Assembly: GCA_963920665.1 (NCBI GenBank)
Contig: OY987263.1
Location: 33,778,547-33,842,546 of the forward strand
Origin: Straminergon stramineum
Lineage: Eukaryota > Streptophyta > Bryopsida > Hypnales > Calliergonaceae
DNA: 64,000 nt
Reading direction: 5' to 3'
The translations under genes were made by a program, and so were the position numbers. The notes under the pieces were generated by a model. That model ran no database searches, was not told where the DNA came from, and was given only the letters and a program-made list of their open reading frames with translations. This document shows, piece after piece, positions 35,896 to 48,884 of this stretch (position 1 is the first letter of the stretch; each line of letters starts with the position of its first letter).

Positions 35896-36790
35896 ATTTC
35901 TCAAATTGGTCAAACTAGGCTTCACCTTACTTCGACACTCACAGGTCAACAATAGTTTCACCAAGAAATGGCAAAGTCAGGGCCTAGCTGCTAGTCTCTT
36001 ACACCATCATGACCTCGAGAGCACTTGCGATAGCAACGTCCTTGTGGAGACTAACGAAACTCGTAACTAAACATCACGGACGAGGAGTTGATCAATGGCT
36101 ATAATCCTAATGAACAGTTCCCTTGGAGACGAATCTAAAATGTCCATCTACGAAATACCTGTGAGGATTCCATAGTCCATTTCCTCGGATGATAGAATAG
36201 GATTCACTAGGAATTAGAGTAAGGCACGGCACAAGAGGACATCGGTCTGATTTCCATCGCCACAAAGGACATTGGTCCCATTTCCATCTTAGATTTCTCC
36301 TATATACAAGATCCCATCAACTCCAGAGACACGGCACTCCAAACACGGACTAGACTAGCAGTTGTACAATACACACACACGTACATATGGCTCTCGATTC
36401 CAAGCCTCCAGACTCTTCTCTAAATTTGTTTTCCTGGGCTGCGCCTAGCACTCCACTCTGTCGGCAATCTAGCTATTATAGAATCGCAGGAAAAACTCAG
36501 TGGGACGAACTGGAACTAGCAGGCCACATCTGGTCATCACCAACACGAGAGCCCACTCTGAGAGTGAAATTGATGAAGCTGTAAAACACGAACTGCCGCA
36601 ACGAAATGCGTGCTTCACTACTGACTCGCTGGGTTTATATACTGTAGCCCTGAATGGGTGTCGGAGCTCGCACACCAAGTGTGGGAAAAAGGATGAGAGC
36701 GAACAAGGGGGCAAGGGGAGGAGGGGGGACTACGTACAGACAAGTGGGGGGGCCTATCAACAACTACAGTGAATAGGTGGGGGGCCTAGA
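35896..36790 (-). promoter_or_regulatory. Upstream region of A3
   Basis: TATATAAA on the minus strand at 36641-36634, again exactly 746 bp from the ATG. Paired GTGGGGGGCCTA-type repeats at about 36744-36757 and 36777-36789. This is the cleanest promoter of the intact A copies. Confidence 0.42.
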
Positions 36791-36896
36791 GCCACAGATG
36801 GGTCGGATACTTGGCTTGGGAGGTGAGGGGGGGCCTGAAGAGCATAGTTGACAATCGGAAACAAGACAGAGTCTCACCACAGACAGATACATACTT

Positions 36897-37183
36897 TTCG
36901 AGGGTGGAGCTTATAGTTGTATGACGAGCCTCTTGTGGAGGTCTAGCCAAGGGTGAATGGAAAAAAAAAAGCCCCTCTATTTTGTGCCATAATAATTTTA
37001 TTGTTAACACCTCCCCAAGCTAGTTTGGGACCTCTGATTGCAAATATGAACTCAACATTTGCAAAAAAGTAATTTGAGCAGCAAATAAAAGGTTCCTGCA
37101 TTTTTTTCTCAAGGGTAAAATACAAGGGGCAAAACCGCCTCCGCATGAGGCTCATCATACAACTATAAGCTCGACCATTTTAG
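36897..37183. mobile_element. Short MITE (core-sharing group, member 4, copy of member 3)
   Basis: Same position and ends as the U2 element, so it was inserted before the U2/U3 duplication. The left end has drifted (GGGTGGAGCTTATAGTTGTA). Confidence 0.62.
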
Positions 37184-38494
37184 AACTACTTGGGGGGAGA
37201 CGTGGACACACTTAGCACCAACTAGACAATTGTAGGTGTTGTAGCATGTCATTGAAGTGGTCATACTTGTAGGATGAATTTATCCTTGGGGAAAACAGTG
37301 GAATTTTTTTATGCCACCCATGATAACATTTGGAAATTTGGAATTCATATTTTGGAAGCAATGGCCCCAAATTAGCTAGGGGAAGTGATGAGCTACAAAT
37401 TAACCAATTCAAAAAATATGAGCAATTTTATACATTTGTCCTTGGTTGGAGTAAATGCACCTAGTTGAAGGATAGATTTCAAAAGAACACTTTGACATCC
37501 GATGATATCGACATACAATATATCCATGTAGTTTGAGCCCATATGTACCCACCATAGGGACAAATTGGTGCAAATATGCAGATAAATGAACATTGAAAAT
37601 GGATTGCTTAGACTTGCTCTTAAGCAAGCTAATGCTATTCTTGTTTAATAGCTACCATTTTAATTTGTAAAGGAAGGTTTGATCACTCTAGAAATCATTC
37701 TTTGTTCGGCCCCTATAAATCATTTGTTGATTGGAGGTCAAAAACCAAGAGCACTCATTGGAGGTCAAACTATTATGCAAGAAGTCCCTTTTCTACACAA
37801 AATTTCAAGGATGAACATCTGCACTTTTGTCTTATATAAAAGGATTCTTTGTCATCCATCAGACTAGAAACATCCACTACATCGTTTAAGGGTTGATATA
37901 TATTTATGTCTAGATAGTAAAATATTTTCTTTAAATGGCAAAAAATTAGCCAAGGTATAGAACAATCGGGATTACCTTAATTATGAATCTTGACTCTTTT
38001 GGAATCATACTGCGCATGTTATGGCCAAGCCACAAATCAACATGCAATGTGTGACAAAAAGCATTACAAATGTTTCTTGCAATTGCCTATAAATTGCAGT
38101 TTACATCCAAGGATTGAAGCCTCTTGCGTTGGCAACAAATAAATCTAAGTAATGACTCAAAACAATTTTTCTATACTGGTATGAGAGTTGCCTCCAACTA
38201 TTTGAAGGCACATTAGAAAATATATGAGTGTTACAATTGATATAATATGAAAGAACACGAGTATGAGCACTCAAGACTCAATAAAATAGTAGCATCTCCA
38301 ACTTCCTTGGACCCTAATCGAGCTTTGCACATCATAGAATAGTTTATATAAGTCGTGGGCAAATATTAAAAATACTTTTAGAATTCCACTTTACTTACCC
38401 TCGTCGTCAATAAAACAAGTATGTTCAATCATGTTTGAATTAGGATGATTCATCCTTCTTTTCTCTGCATGAAAAACAACAAAAAGGCCATGTA

Positions 38495-39653
38495 ACCCCT
38501 AAAGTCCCAATATCATTTTTCATCAATAACCAAACACTCAAAACTGCCATTTCTATTGCAAAGAGAAAAAAAGCTAAAAATAATTTCTTTTCTTCATATC
38601 TAACCATTAGAGCTTGCACTAGACCCTTGTGAAAATGTAGAGAAGCCATTTCAAAAACTTTGACTACGTAGATTGAAACACATTTTCCTTTAAAGCGAAG
38701 GAAACTAGTTTTTAATAACTTGTTTGATGAGATGTTTTGGCTTTGAATCTTCTTAGCTGAAAATTTTTGCACTATAAATTTCTAATTTCTCATTTTTTAT
38801 GTTGAAGAATTAAATTGAGAGTAAAGGATTTTTTTTTAAAAACACTCATTTGATTTTTATTCTTCAGAAAATTGTAAGTAGACTTATTTACAAGATTGAA
38901 TGAAAAACTAAATTATGAATAGCTCTAAGATGGAATTGAAACACAATAATTATAACAATGAAATTGTTCTAGTAAGTAAACCTAACCTTGTCAAAGACTT
39001 TCTTTTCAAAAATTGTGGAAATTGCATTCAAAAATGAATTCTATAAGTTATTTTTTCAAGAATATGCATGCTTAGATTGCCCCCAAAACAAGATTGTCTA
39101 TAACTTTCTCATTAGAAGCCCAAATAGAATGAATCTTAGTTGGACATATAGACAAAAATATAATCTTTGAGAATAAAATGAAAAATGAAAAAAATTCAAT
39201 TTTTTGTGATTTTTTTGTGTAGCCTAACGAATTACTTTTTGGACTTAGGGGGCATAACCATTAAAGAAATTTGGCCCCTCCATAACCATTAAATGAAAGG
39301 CCTTTTGGCTTTCATCCAACACTCAAATTAGGGGGAATTTGAAAAAAAATTAGTCCCTAGTCTTGCATGGCACACCAAGTGATCACAAGTGCCCCAATAA
39401 AAAAGAATTCATAATTTTTGATTTTTTGTTCTATAATAGCACATTTTCATGCAATCAAATGGCTCTACGCAGGGTCCAAATTTCCTCTAATGTTTTGCTC
39501 CTGCGCACCAATTGGAATACACATTATATTCTCACAAAGCTAATGTGATTTCCTAGCTTCCATTTTTTTCAAAGAATCATGCCAAAAATTAACATCACAT
39601 GCATACTTGACATCCTAAGAGAGTTTGCCAAGGGTACTTTGGGACTTTAGGGA
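38495..39653. mobile_element. CCCCTAAA-type element, U3 (about 1.2 kb)
   Basis: Ends ACCCCTAAAGTCCC and GGGACTTTAGGGA, flanked by GTA and TTA. Same insertion as 5796-7030 in U1. Its right-hand TTA was later the target of the element at 39657. Confidence 0.52.
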
Positions 39654-39656
39654 TTA

Positions 39657-40655
39657 CCCCCTAAATGCCCAAGGCACCAGATTTGGGTGTCAACAATACT
39701 TTGAAGGTAGATAAAACCTAACAAAGCTACTATTTTTAGTATTTTATATTTTTGAAAAATTCTTTTTGAAGTCTAGTTTTAGCATCAAAAATCTAATTTT
39801 GAAAATGATTGATTACGATTTTCCTATTCAAGATTTTGTACAAGGGTGTCTAAGGTAGCAAACCCTATAACTATCTATTTAAGCAATTCAACATTCTTGA
39901 AGGCACATATTTCTAGAAAAAATATGTTTTTAATACTACCAACTAAAAATCATGAATTTTACAAAATAAAAATAATTTTTTTAGATAAGGCATCTAATTT
40001 CTATAAATTCTCAAAGTAGAACTCCTTAGAGCATCCAAAACTGCATTGTCTCTAATAAAAGGCTACCTCAGTTCTTGCACCAAAATCTAAAAACATCAAG
40101 AGACCACCAACCATAATTAAGCATGGGGATGGTTTCAAGGTATTCTTAGAGACACTTTAAGGGAACTCTACAATCAAAGTATGGGTATAGTGATGGTTAT
40201 GGGTGCTACTAACTTATTGCAATCTTGACTTTTGGTAGTGTTGGAGGTTCTTGGAAATGAGCCTCAAATACACTAGATCTTGGAGAAAAAATCACATTTT
40301 AAATTTATTTAAAAAAATTGTAAAGTAGATTTGGAGAAGCCATAAATTGATTGGGGTTATGCATATTAGGCCCTTTAACCTCATATTTTTTTGGTGACCA
40401 ACTTTTCCAATTCGACATGTGAAAAGAGGATTGAAAGACTTCAAACCACTTTTGCAGTTTTAACGACCTCATGATCAAACATTATAATCTTTCAATCCAT
40501 AGGTGATATTTTTGTGTTTCTTTTCCTATGTGATCTCTAACATGTTTAGTTTAAACTTGTACAATCACAAATAAAAAAAATTGATACAACTTATCAAAAT
40601 GATGGATTTTTGTTCAAATTCTTAGAAGCTCAAACATGCCTTGGGCATTTAGGGG
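39657..40655. mobile_element. CCCCTAAA-type element unique to U3 (999 bp)
   Basis: Inverted ends CCCCTAAATGCCCAAGGCA / its complement, about 19 bp perfect, with TTA at 39654-39656 and 40656-40658. U1 has the uninserted junction (gactttagaggttaagggctcc near 7020-7040). It sits exactly at the end of another element of the same terminal type. Confidence 0.72.
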
Positions 40656-40840
40656 TTAAAGGCTCCTAAACACCCTTGAGAATGTTGATTTGAGATTCTC
40701 ATGTGACCAAGTGATGCCCATATTTGAAGGAACAACCATAAACCAAAGTTCCTACAATAACATTAGTTTAAATCCTTAATATTGTTTAATAGGTATTAGG
40801 TGAGGTCCTAACATATAGAAACCATTGATGTCAATCACTA

Positions 40841-41382
40841 AGGTAAATCAACCCATGACACGCCAACTCTCTAATGTAGACACCTCCAAAACATCCATTA
40901 CAATCTTCCATTAGTTTATGGCAAACTTTATCTAGAAAATGAAATTAGGACTTCATTAGGTAGGTTAATGGCTAAAATCAATACTTAGGATGATGGTGAT
41001 GGAGTTATTAGTGATTGCTTTAGGAACTTCCACCTTTTCTAGTGTATATTCATTACAAGAATTGAATTTTTTATTCCTTTATGTCATGCCCATGTTAGAA
41101 AATATTGCAGCCATGTTAGAAAATATTGTTACTACTTTGGGAGGTCTAATGACCATGATGGGTTCACTTTTTGATGGTTTTGGAGTAGTCTACAATCTGT
41201 TATGGGCTAATTGGGCAACACACTTCAAAAATTCAGAAAAATTCATACTTTGTCAAAAAAATAAAATTTCAATTGCTCTCTCCATTTCTCATGTTTGCCT
41301 TTATATGATAAAAAAATTCAAAAATTTCAAAAATGTGAACAATGCAAACCAATCATTTTGCCTATCATAGGCTAGTTTACCT
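40841..41382. mobile_element. AGGTA-type MITE, 542 bp, TA duplication
   Basis: Imperfect inverted ends AGGTAAATCAACCCATGA / its near-complement, flanked by TA (40839-40840 and 41383-41384). Unit 1 has the empty site (cactatatc near 7200). A 126-codon open frame (40990-41370) lies within and runs close to the right end. It resembles no transposase I know. Confidence 0.68.
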
Positions 41383-43412
41383 TATATCCAAGCTTAATTA
41401 GTGGCACCCTCAAGTAGAATTTGGAGAAGCATTGAATGGGGATTTTTCTCAAGCACCTCATAGGAGAGTTGAAAGAGAATTCAATGGCAAGAGTTGTTCT
41501 AGAAAAGGTTCACTTCACTTTATTTGCTTTTCCCTTCCTTCTACTAAGTTGCATTTTCTACCACTTGAGAAATTGGTTCTAACAACTTCTTTGATTGTGA
41601 TTTCTCCATTGGTTTTGGTAGTGGAATTTTGGTAACCGTCAGCATTGTCGTCCTTCATCCATCTTCAACCTCAATTTGGGATCCAAATGTGAATGCAAAC
41701 TTCTTCTCCTCTCTCTCCTCAGTTGGAGCAAAAGTTTTCAAGCATTCTAAATACCAACAATATATACTACCATGTGAGCATGAAAATGCAAGCATATGAG
41801 CCTTCAACATATGTAGAAGTAGATACCATTGAAGGTGTTCAAGACCTAAACATTAGTAATATAGATATCTATAGTATAAGTGTCCTATAATCATGAAAGA
41901 TTTCTATGATATAAACACCTATAATATAGGTGTATAGTCTTCTAGGCTCATAATTATGCTCATGATCCTAGGCTCACATAGTAGCACCCCTTTTCTAATT
42001 AAATACTGAAATCCTTGCAAAAAGTATGATTTCTATTAACTTAGAGAGTGAAAATGTAGGATTGTAGTGTTTTATCCAACCAAGCCCCTTAAAACTTGGA
42101 AGTTGACTTAGACTACTCTATTGCGCCTTTATCGAGCAATTCTCTTTTAAAATATTTAAAAATATTTGGATCATCCTATGCCATAACTAATTACTTGCTT
42201 GAAGCAAACTATGGAATATATCCCTCAAGAATTCTTGCACTATTCTTTATTTGTTCTCAACCTCAAGAAGAAACATGAAATTATTGGATTTTGGGGGGTT
42301 ATTTGAATGAATACACCTTAATTTCTTTGTTAGAGACTGTGGGAAACTTCTTTATTATTGGGAACTAATGAAGATTTTCTACATTAATAGACAACGGGTA
42401 GTCTAGTTAAATAAAATAAACAAAATGAAAAATTGTGCATGTTTGGGTGGCCCAATGCAAATGAATGCAAATGTGTACCAAAGGTCCAATTACTAAGTCT
42501 TATGTCATTTGTTGTAAGTAAAGTTTGGAGATCACAAAAATGTTATTCTAGAAAAAAGCAAAATCATTGTCTTATCATATATCCCCTAACTTTATATTCC
42601 AACTGTACTTCTTGTTCAAACTCTAGCAAGGGAATGGAAAAAATGGATAGTCTCTTTTCTTTGTTTTTTACAACTTTAGGGGAGAAAAAGTCTACAAAGT
42701 TATAAGAGATGGAGTTACCTAGAGTAAATATTATGCATTGATCATGGTATCACTAATTATGTGCATATTGAACATGTCTTTTTTTTTTACCTTTCTTTTT
42801 TTCAATAACATAAGGAGACCCTTTACCTTTGTAAAGTTTTTCATTTGGATGTACCAAGGCAAAGTTGGGGCTTGGACTAGGGGTCACAATTAAGTTGGAT
42901 ACAATTTTGAATTAGCCTACTTGAATTAGTCAATATAAAATGCTTGATGGTTGAGTATAATACGTGTTTCTATATTTTTGTAGTGTTAAATGTGACACCT
43001 ACAATTTGACAAAAAGTGAAACTAAAACCTAAATATTGATCACACAAGATGTACATAATTAGAAAATGAGGGCCTAGAAGAGCCTAGTGTTGATTTCTCA
43101 TACTTTTGCAAAAAATGACTTGAAAATTTCATAATTTATTCATATGGTTGTCAAATAATGTATGCATATGCCAAAGTGCATGGGTATCCTCTTTCACTTG
43201 CCAATACAGTCTTATAAAAAATAATTTGTGTTGTGTAATAGTAGGTATGCTCAAATGCTCTTAGTGTTGGCTATGGATGTACATTCTTTAGTAGTTGAGG
43301 AAGTTAGCCTAAAATTATATTAGATGTTATGAAATAGCAATATTCAAATTGAAGTGAGGATTCACTACAATAGTTCAAAACATTGCCCAAATCAACATAT
43401 TTTATTGCTTTG

Positions 43413-44319
43413 ACCCCTAAAAGACCAAGCTACATTTTTGGCAACATAGCAATTTTGGGTAGCTCACTACGAATAGAATTTTTTTTCTTTGAAATTTTTA
43501 CACAACACAAGGACAAGGTTTTTCTTCAAGGCCCAACAATTTTCATAACTTTTGACTACATGGTTGAAAAGTTAATGTATGGTTTGTAGTTTTTGTCCTT
43601 GTTTGGGCAGTTTGGGTATCACTTTTTTAAGAAACACAAATTTGAAATTATTTTTCTACATTTATATTTATGTGGAAAGCTTTGAATCATTCCATTTTGA
43701 CAAATGAGATGAAAGTTATGAGGAGTTTTAGTTTGTGGGCAATTATGGATTCTCTACTCTAAAATAAACTTTGAAGTCCTTTATTAGACTCAATTTTGCA
43801 ATATTGGGAAAAAAATAAAATCATAGGATGAAAATTGCTTATAACAACATTACAATGATTGGGATTGGAAATTTTCAATTTTATAACTAAATTCTTAACA
43901 ATTTAGTATTTTAAATCATTCTTTACTTCTTTCTACTTACTATTTTTTTCTTATACGTTGTACAATTCCAAAGAATCTGAATTTTTTCAAGCATGTAGCC
44001 AACTTGCCTTGAGGAATGTATGCAAAGAAGCACCACCACTTTGGACATTTTTTCAAAAAAATGTGACGTTGTGAAGTGCAACTGTCGGGTTTTTTTGTAG
44101 GGCCAAAAAAACAATTTTTGTCACTTCAAACACTAATATCTTGCAATCTTCAAGGCAGAAATTTCTTAAAGAATTCCCCATCTTCTCAAACAAGCATAAT
44201 AGAAGATCATATGGTTATGTGTGTCCGAAAATGCTTTTGTCTCTAAAATTTGGTACTTGTATTAGAAATGGCAATTTTGGAGCACTTTGGGTGAAAACAT
44301 AGTCAAATACATTTAGAGA
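43413..44319. mobile_element. CCCCTAAA-type element, U3 (907 bp)
   Basis: Orthologous copy of 10138-11064: left end ACCCCTAAAAGACC (flank TTG), right end ATTTAGAGA-TTA. Confidence 0.52.
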
Positions 44320-45652
44320 TTAATTTATTCTTTTCAACAACTCAATGAGACTCTTTTCCTTGGTCAAGTTTTTCATTTGTTTTTAATATGGCACAGTCAA
44401 GGCTCGAACTAGGGATCGCACTTGGGATGGACACAATTTTGAATCAACCTACCTAAAGTAGTAAAATTAGTCATCACTTCCCAAAATGTGACACCTGTAT
44501 TTCGACAAAAATTGAAACTAAACCTAACTATTGATGACACAAGATGTACAAAATCAATATAGGAAGGACTCGGAGAGACTAGTGCATATTGATTTTTTTG
44601 TATTCCTACAATAAATGACTTGAAACTTCATGATTAATTCATATAGGAACCAAATAATACACATGGTAAAGTGTGTTTTCATATTCCTATTAAATTTGGA
44701 CATTGCTTTTTGTTAGTGATTGGGCTAGTTATCATAGTGCGTTTACAAAAGGAATCTCCTAAGGTTGTGCCATTTAAGAGCTTTCACTTTATAACATTGT
44801 GGCAATCAATTATTGGTTGCATTGATGGATGACTTTGTGATTGCTTGCAAGATGTAAAAATGCATTTTTCCATCTAATTCTTTCTAAAGGAGGTGTTTGA
44901 AGACAATTGTGGAGAATGATGTTAAATATGACCTCATTGTAGAATTCTTGACTTTTCTATGTAAAAAGATGCTTGATCCATGAATCACCAAGTAGTGTAG
45001 TGTTTTGACTTCTTCTAAGTCTTTATTCTTGGTGTAAATTTGAGTTGTGAAAATGATCCTTTTAGAATTTGAGCCCAACTAATGAAATCAATCTTATCAA
45101 GTTTAGATTTTACTACACCTGAAAAATTGAAAAATTCCCAAAGCTCAATGTTTCACTACAATATAAACTTTTAGACCCATGAAAATGGTGTACTTATTTT
45201 CTAATTTTCTAATACTTTTGTACCATGATGTTCTAAACTATTATAAACAACTATAGAGATTTTGCAAGCATATTTTCCATTTGATATGGGTGTTTTTTTC
45301 ACTTTTTATTAAAAATTTCACAAAAAATTAGGATTTGTAGAAGATATATATACATATCAAATCAAATAATTTGAATCATTTATAGTTTCAGAATGGAAGC
45401 ATACACTGAGAGACACTTTCCAAAGGTTGAAAAAAAGAGATCGCGGGTCCACCCTTTCCCTTTTAGGGATAAGTGTGTCAGTCCTAAAATGAGGATTAGA
45501 GTTGCAGAGTGATTCGTTTTGGAGACGGGAATTGCAGGCTATGCGGAGATGATTTGCTTCGGACTGACGGTGTTCAAATTGCGAGATTGGTTGCGAGACT
45601 GACGTAGGCAGAATCATCATTGGCGCCGGAAGAGAGTTTGCAGGCTGAGAAA

Positions 45653-46858
45653 ATGCTGTCCACTTCGAAGCGGAAGTTCGACCTGCTGGATCCTGACATC
45701 CTGGAGTGTCCCATTTGTACGGAGGATCTCGCCCCGCCAGTCTACCAGGTAGTAACTTAGTAACACTCCTGTCAATATTGCGCGACTTCAGGTTTTCTCG
45801 ATCTTTGCATTGCAGTTTCAGACTTGTCAGGTTCCTTCTGCTCCGAAGTCAGTTTAATGTAGAATTGAAGCTCGTAACCTTCCTTGGAATCCGGAGATGT
45901 AGGGTTTTGTAGGACTTGATGAATCCAGATTCTTTGGGCCGTGCGATTTCCTCTATTAGAATTCAAGATGCTTGCATTTCACAATCTCAATGAGGACTTA
46001 TATTCTTCATGTGTTAGCCAGCCATTTGCGAAGGAGGTCTGTGTTACAAGCCAGAACCACTTTTTGTCTTTGCGGTTTTGGAGGCTCTGGAACATTTTCT
46101 AGTCCAATGATGAGTGAGGAATCACCCCAAGTTCTTGATTTGCAAGACTGGTTGTTGGGTGACCGAGCCAGTGTCCGAGTGGCCACACAACGTGCGCAGC
46201 TTGTTGGGAGAAGATTGATGGCAAGAAATGCCCGCCTTGACAAAAGCCAATTGGCCGTAACCGGAGCATAGCAGTGGAGAAGATTCTCGAGTCTCTGCTT
46301 GTGAGTTGCAAGAATACTGTTCACGGTTGCCCGAGAATGCTCAGGTACACCGCGAAGAGAGCCGTGCATGAGACCAAATGGTGTGAGTATCAGCCCTTCA
46401 ACTGCCTTTTCGACGGTTGCAAGTTCGAAGGTTCCACCCATTCCCTTCCCCCTCACTTCAAGGAGGAGCACCAATTGCAAACTGTGCGTCGTACTGATTT
46501 TTTCACCATGGATCCCAGCGATGATTATATCTTTGTCCATGATGATTATGATCGCCTGTTCGTCGTTCACCATGAGAAACAGAATCTTCCCGTGGATAAG
46601 TTTTCCTGCGCTTGCTTTGGGTCTTTTTCTGGGTGGCTGAAGCTTGTAGTTACTGTGAAGGACGGACCACGTCGCAGCTACACCTTGGAGACGGAAGTGT
46701 CCAACATTCGAATAGGCGATGAATGGAAAAGAATTTTTTTGCTTGTCCCTGCAAGTGCTCATGGTCTCGAAAACTGTGAGTTTCAAGTGCAAGTGGACGT
46801 GCAAGACCTTATAAAAAGGACAAACAGATTTTCTGAACTCGATGATCTCTTAGGCTGA
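45653..46858 (+). pseudogene. SINA-like E3 ubiquitin ligase copy 3 (SINA3), stop codon in RING
   Basis: Exon 1 45653-45748 with intact ATG, intron 45749-46171 (423 bp), exon 2 46172-46858. Codon 55, the eighth RING zinc ligand, is TGA (46238-46240) instead of TGT, a single-base change. The frame is otherwise open to the normal TGA at 46856-46858, with all SIAH-finger ligands and the full C terminus. The codon-65 ATG of the other copies is ATA here. The next in-frame ATG is codon 88 (46337), inside the SIAH finger. The likely product is a 54-residue RING fragment, or an N-truncated SINA domain if translation restarts. Land plants have no known selenocysteine system, so read-through as Sec is not proposed. 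Confidence 0.8.
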
Positions 46859-47820
46859 GGGGCTCAAACGACTACAGAGTATCTTATGTTACTTTGGCAA
46901 GGATTTAGCGATGGAGACCTCCCGTTATAGTTTTAAGCATGCGTAGTTTCATATTGATTCATGAATATGGATATATTAGACATGCTGTGCCGTGATGTGG
47001 CTGTCTGCAAGCTCGTGGAGTACCGCCACGAGATGCGACGAGAATCTCCATCGAAGATTTCGTTTGTACCTCCATGTGAGGCCTACCAATCAATGTCATA
47101 TTTTGGACTTCTTTGTGGTTGGTCTATTGGAACAAACCCTTTGTACCCACTTGTTTTGGATTTCTACTTGATGTGGGTTGGTTAGTTAGGATTGACTACT
47201 TGTTTGAGCCATGTACTGTATAATAGAGTGTTTAGGGTGTCTGAAATGGAACCTCTTTTTTAGAAGTTTTTGCACTATTCTTCATTTGTTACTTGAAGAG
47301 TATTTAGAAGAAATTTGAAATGAATTGGATTTTGTTATATAAATGTATCAAAGTACTTTGATTTTTTGCCTTAGAGATTATATGATTATCATTTGCCTAT
47401 TGAACTAATTGAGATTTTCTACATTAATAGACAATGTGTAGTTTTATGTAATAAAAGAATGACATTCTAAATTGTACATCATAAAAATCATCAACTTGAG
47501 CTTAGAAATAGTGTTTGTGTACCATATATGGCTATAGAATGACCTATACAATTTAAAGTGTTGATAGGAAGCCTTGAACTCTATTGCACAGACAACATCT
47601 AAACTCCATGTTCACAATATGGTAATAACTTTTTTTGTGAACCATGGATTCTCATTCAAATCCATATCCTTACCCATGTTAGAATTTCATGAGACTTCAA
47701 TCACGGTCCAATTGAAACTAAATAAATGAACTTAAATTGAGGATAGGAATATGAAATTTCCTAAGCACCTAAAGATAGAGAGGTGTGAATAATGTAGGCA
47801 TGCCTATTAAGATTCTATGC
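46859..47820 (+). other. 3' flank of SINA3
   Basis: Same conserved flank as after SINA1. The small 74-codon frame at 46961-47185 is open but looks like diverging non-coding sequence. From about 47300 the flank is AT-rich. The insertion found here in U1 and U2 (TTA-flanked, CCCCTAAA type) is absent, leaving an empty site near 47820. Confidence 0.4.
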
Positions 47821-47821
47821 T

Positions 47822-48884
47822 TTAGAGTGTCAACAATGTCCATTTCTTAAAATTGGCTCAATTCTAGGTGACAAAAAAAGGGCATTCAAATGCACAAAGC
47901 TTGAAAAGCTAGAGATGGTATAGATTTCCATTTCAGGTTGCATGCCCTAAAAATTGCTCCAGTCATGGAATTATGTCAATTTAACAAAACTAACATTCAA
48001 GATTGTGACCTGTAGAACTTCAGAAACTAGTATTGGTGTAGATGTGAGGTTTTGGGCAAGCAACTGAAAAAGTGCCAACGAGTTTAAGCCATACAAGCAC
48101 TTTTCATATGAGGAACAATTAGTTATAGTATAAACATTGTTTGTACTTATATTTAACAATTCAGTGCGCTTATGTCGACAAGGACCTCATTGTGGAACTG
48201 GAAATAATCAAACTTGGTTGCTGAGCCATCGTCCTGGAGCCTAAGTTAGTGATTATTTACTGAGCTCTACCACAGCAAACAGAAACTGCAATTTCGTCAA
48301 ATTGGCTAGATTCTGGCGTTGAAGATTGTGACATACAGTAAATCTTAACAAACGTCTAATTTCAGGGTACAAACTACGACAGGTATTGAGTTATGTTTCA
48401 GGTCGCACGTCTTGAAACTTCCAAAGTATTGAAATACCGCTCATTTCACGAAATGGAGATTCAGAAGTGGAAAGATGATTCACAACAGCTCAGTCCAATT
48501 CTCTAAGTGGCGGAAGTGGCACAGTTCTTACGTGAGGATCCCGAGGATGTTGCACTGGGAAACACAATCGAGCTTCATCAATCAGAACTCTAGGCTGGCT
48601 CAATGGACTTGGCTTACTTCCATTTTGAACCACCACATTTCTATGCCATCAGAGCTTGCTCAAGACCTTGCTCAAGACCTTGCACAAGCCTCTAACTGAC
48701 CAACAATCTCTCTCAAACGGTACAATTCAATTCGAGAGTTCAGAAGCTGGTGCTGCAGTCTCCTGCAAGTGGGGACTGGATATCGAAGCTGATATCTACA
48801 GCAATTTATGATTCTCGCTACAATGAGTTTCCTTTTCATCAGTGTGTCCTGAGTCCGCAACAAGCCAGACTACGCCAATTCTGA
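47822..48884 (+). other. Conserved segment X, copy 3 (decayed)
   Basis: Homologous to the other X copies, but with more indels and stops. Only the last block (KVQKLVLQ-like, ending ...SPQQARLRQF then TGA at 48882-48884) remains easy to follow. A short tandem repeat of GCTCAAGACCTT-like 12-mers sits at 48657-48692. Confidence 0.4.

Larger units (their letters stand above)
37184..45424. other. AT-rich spacer of U3
   Basis: Same backbone, carrying the elements at 38495, 39657, 40841 and 43413. The only ORF above 110 codons lies within the 40841 MITE. No gene seen. Confidence 0.5.

Noticed and set aside
46238..46240. Selenocysteine at the RING TGA
   Set aside because: No plant Sec machinery is known and the other copies encode ordinary Cys; a point mutation explains it.
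48657..48692. Three 12-bp GCTCAAGACCTT-like repeats as a CRISPR-like or regulatory array
   Set aside because: No spacers and only three short contiguous copies in one unit; simple slippage duplication.
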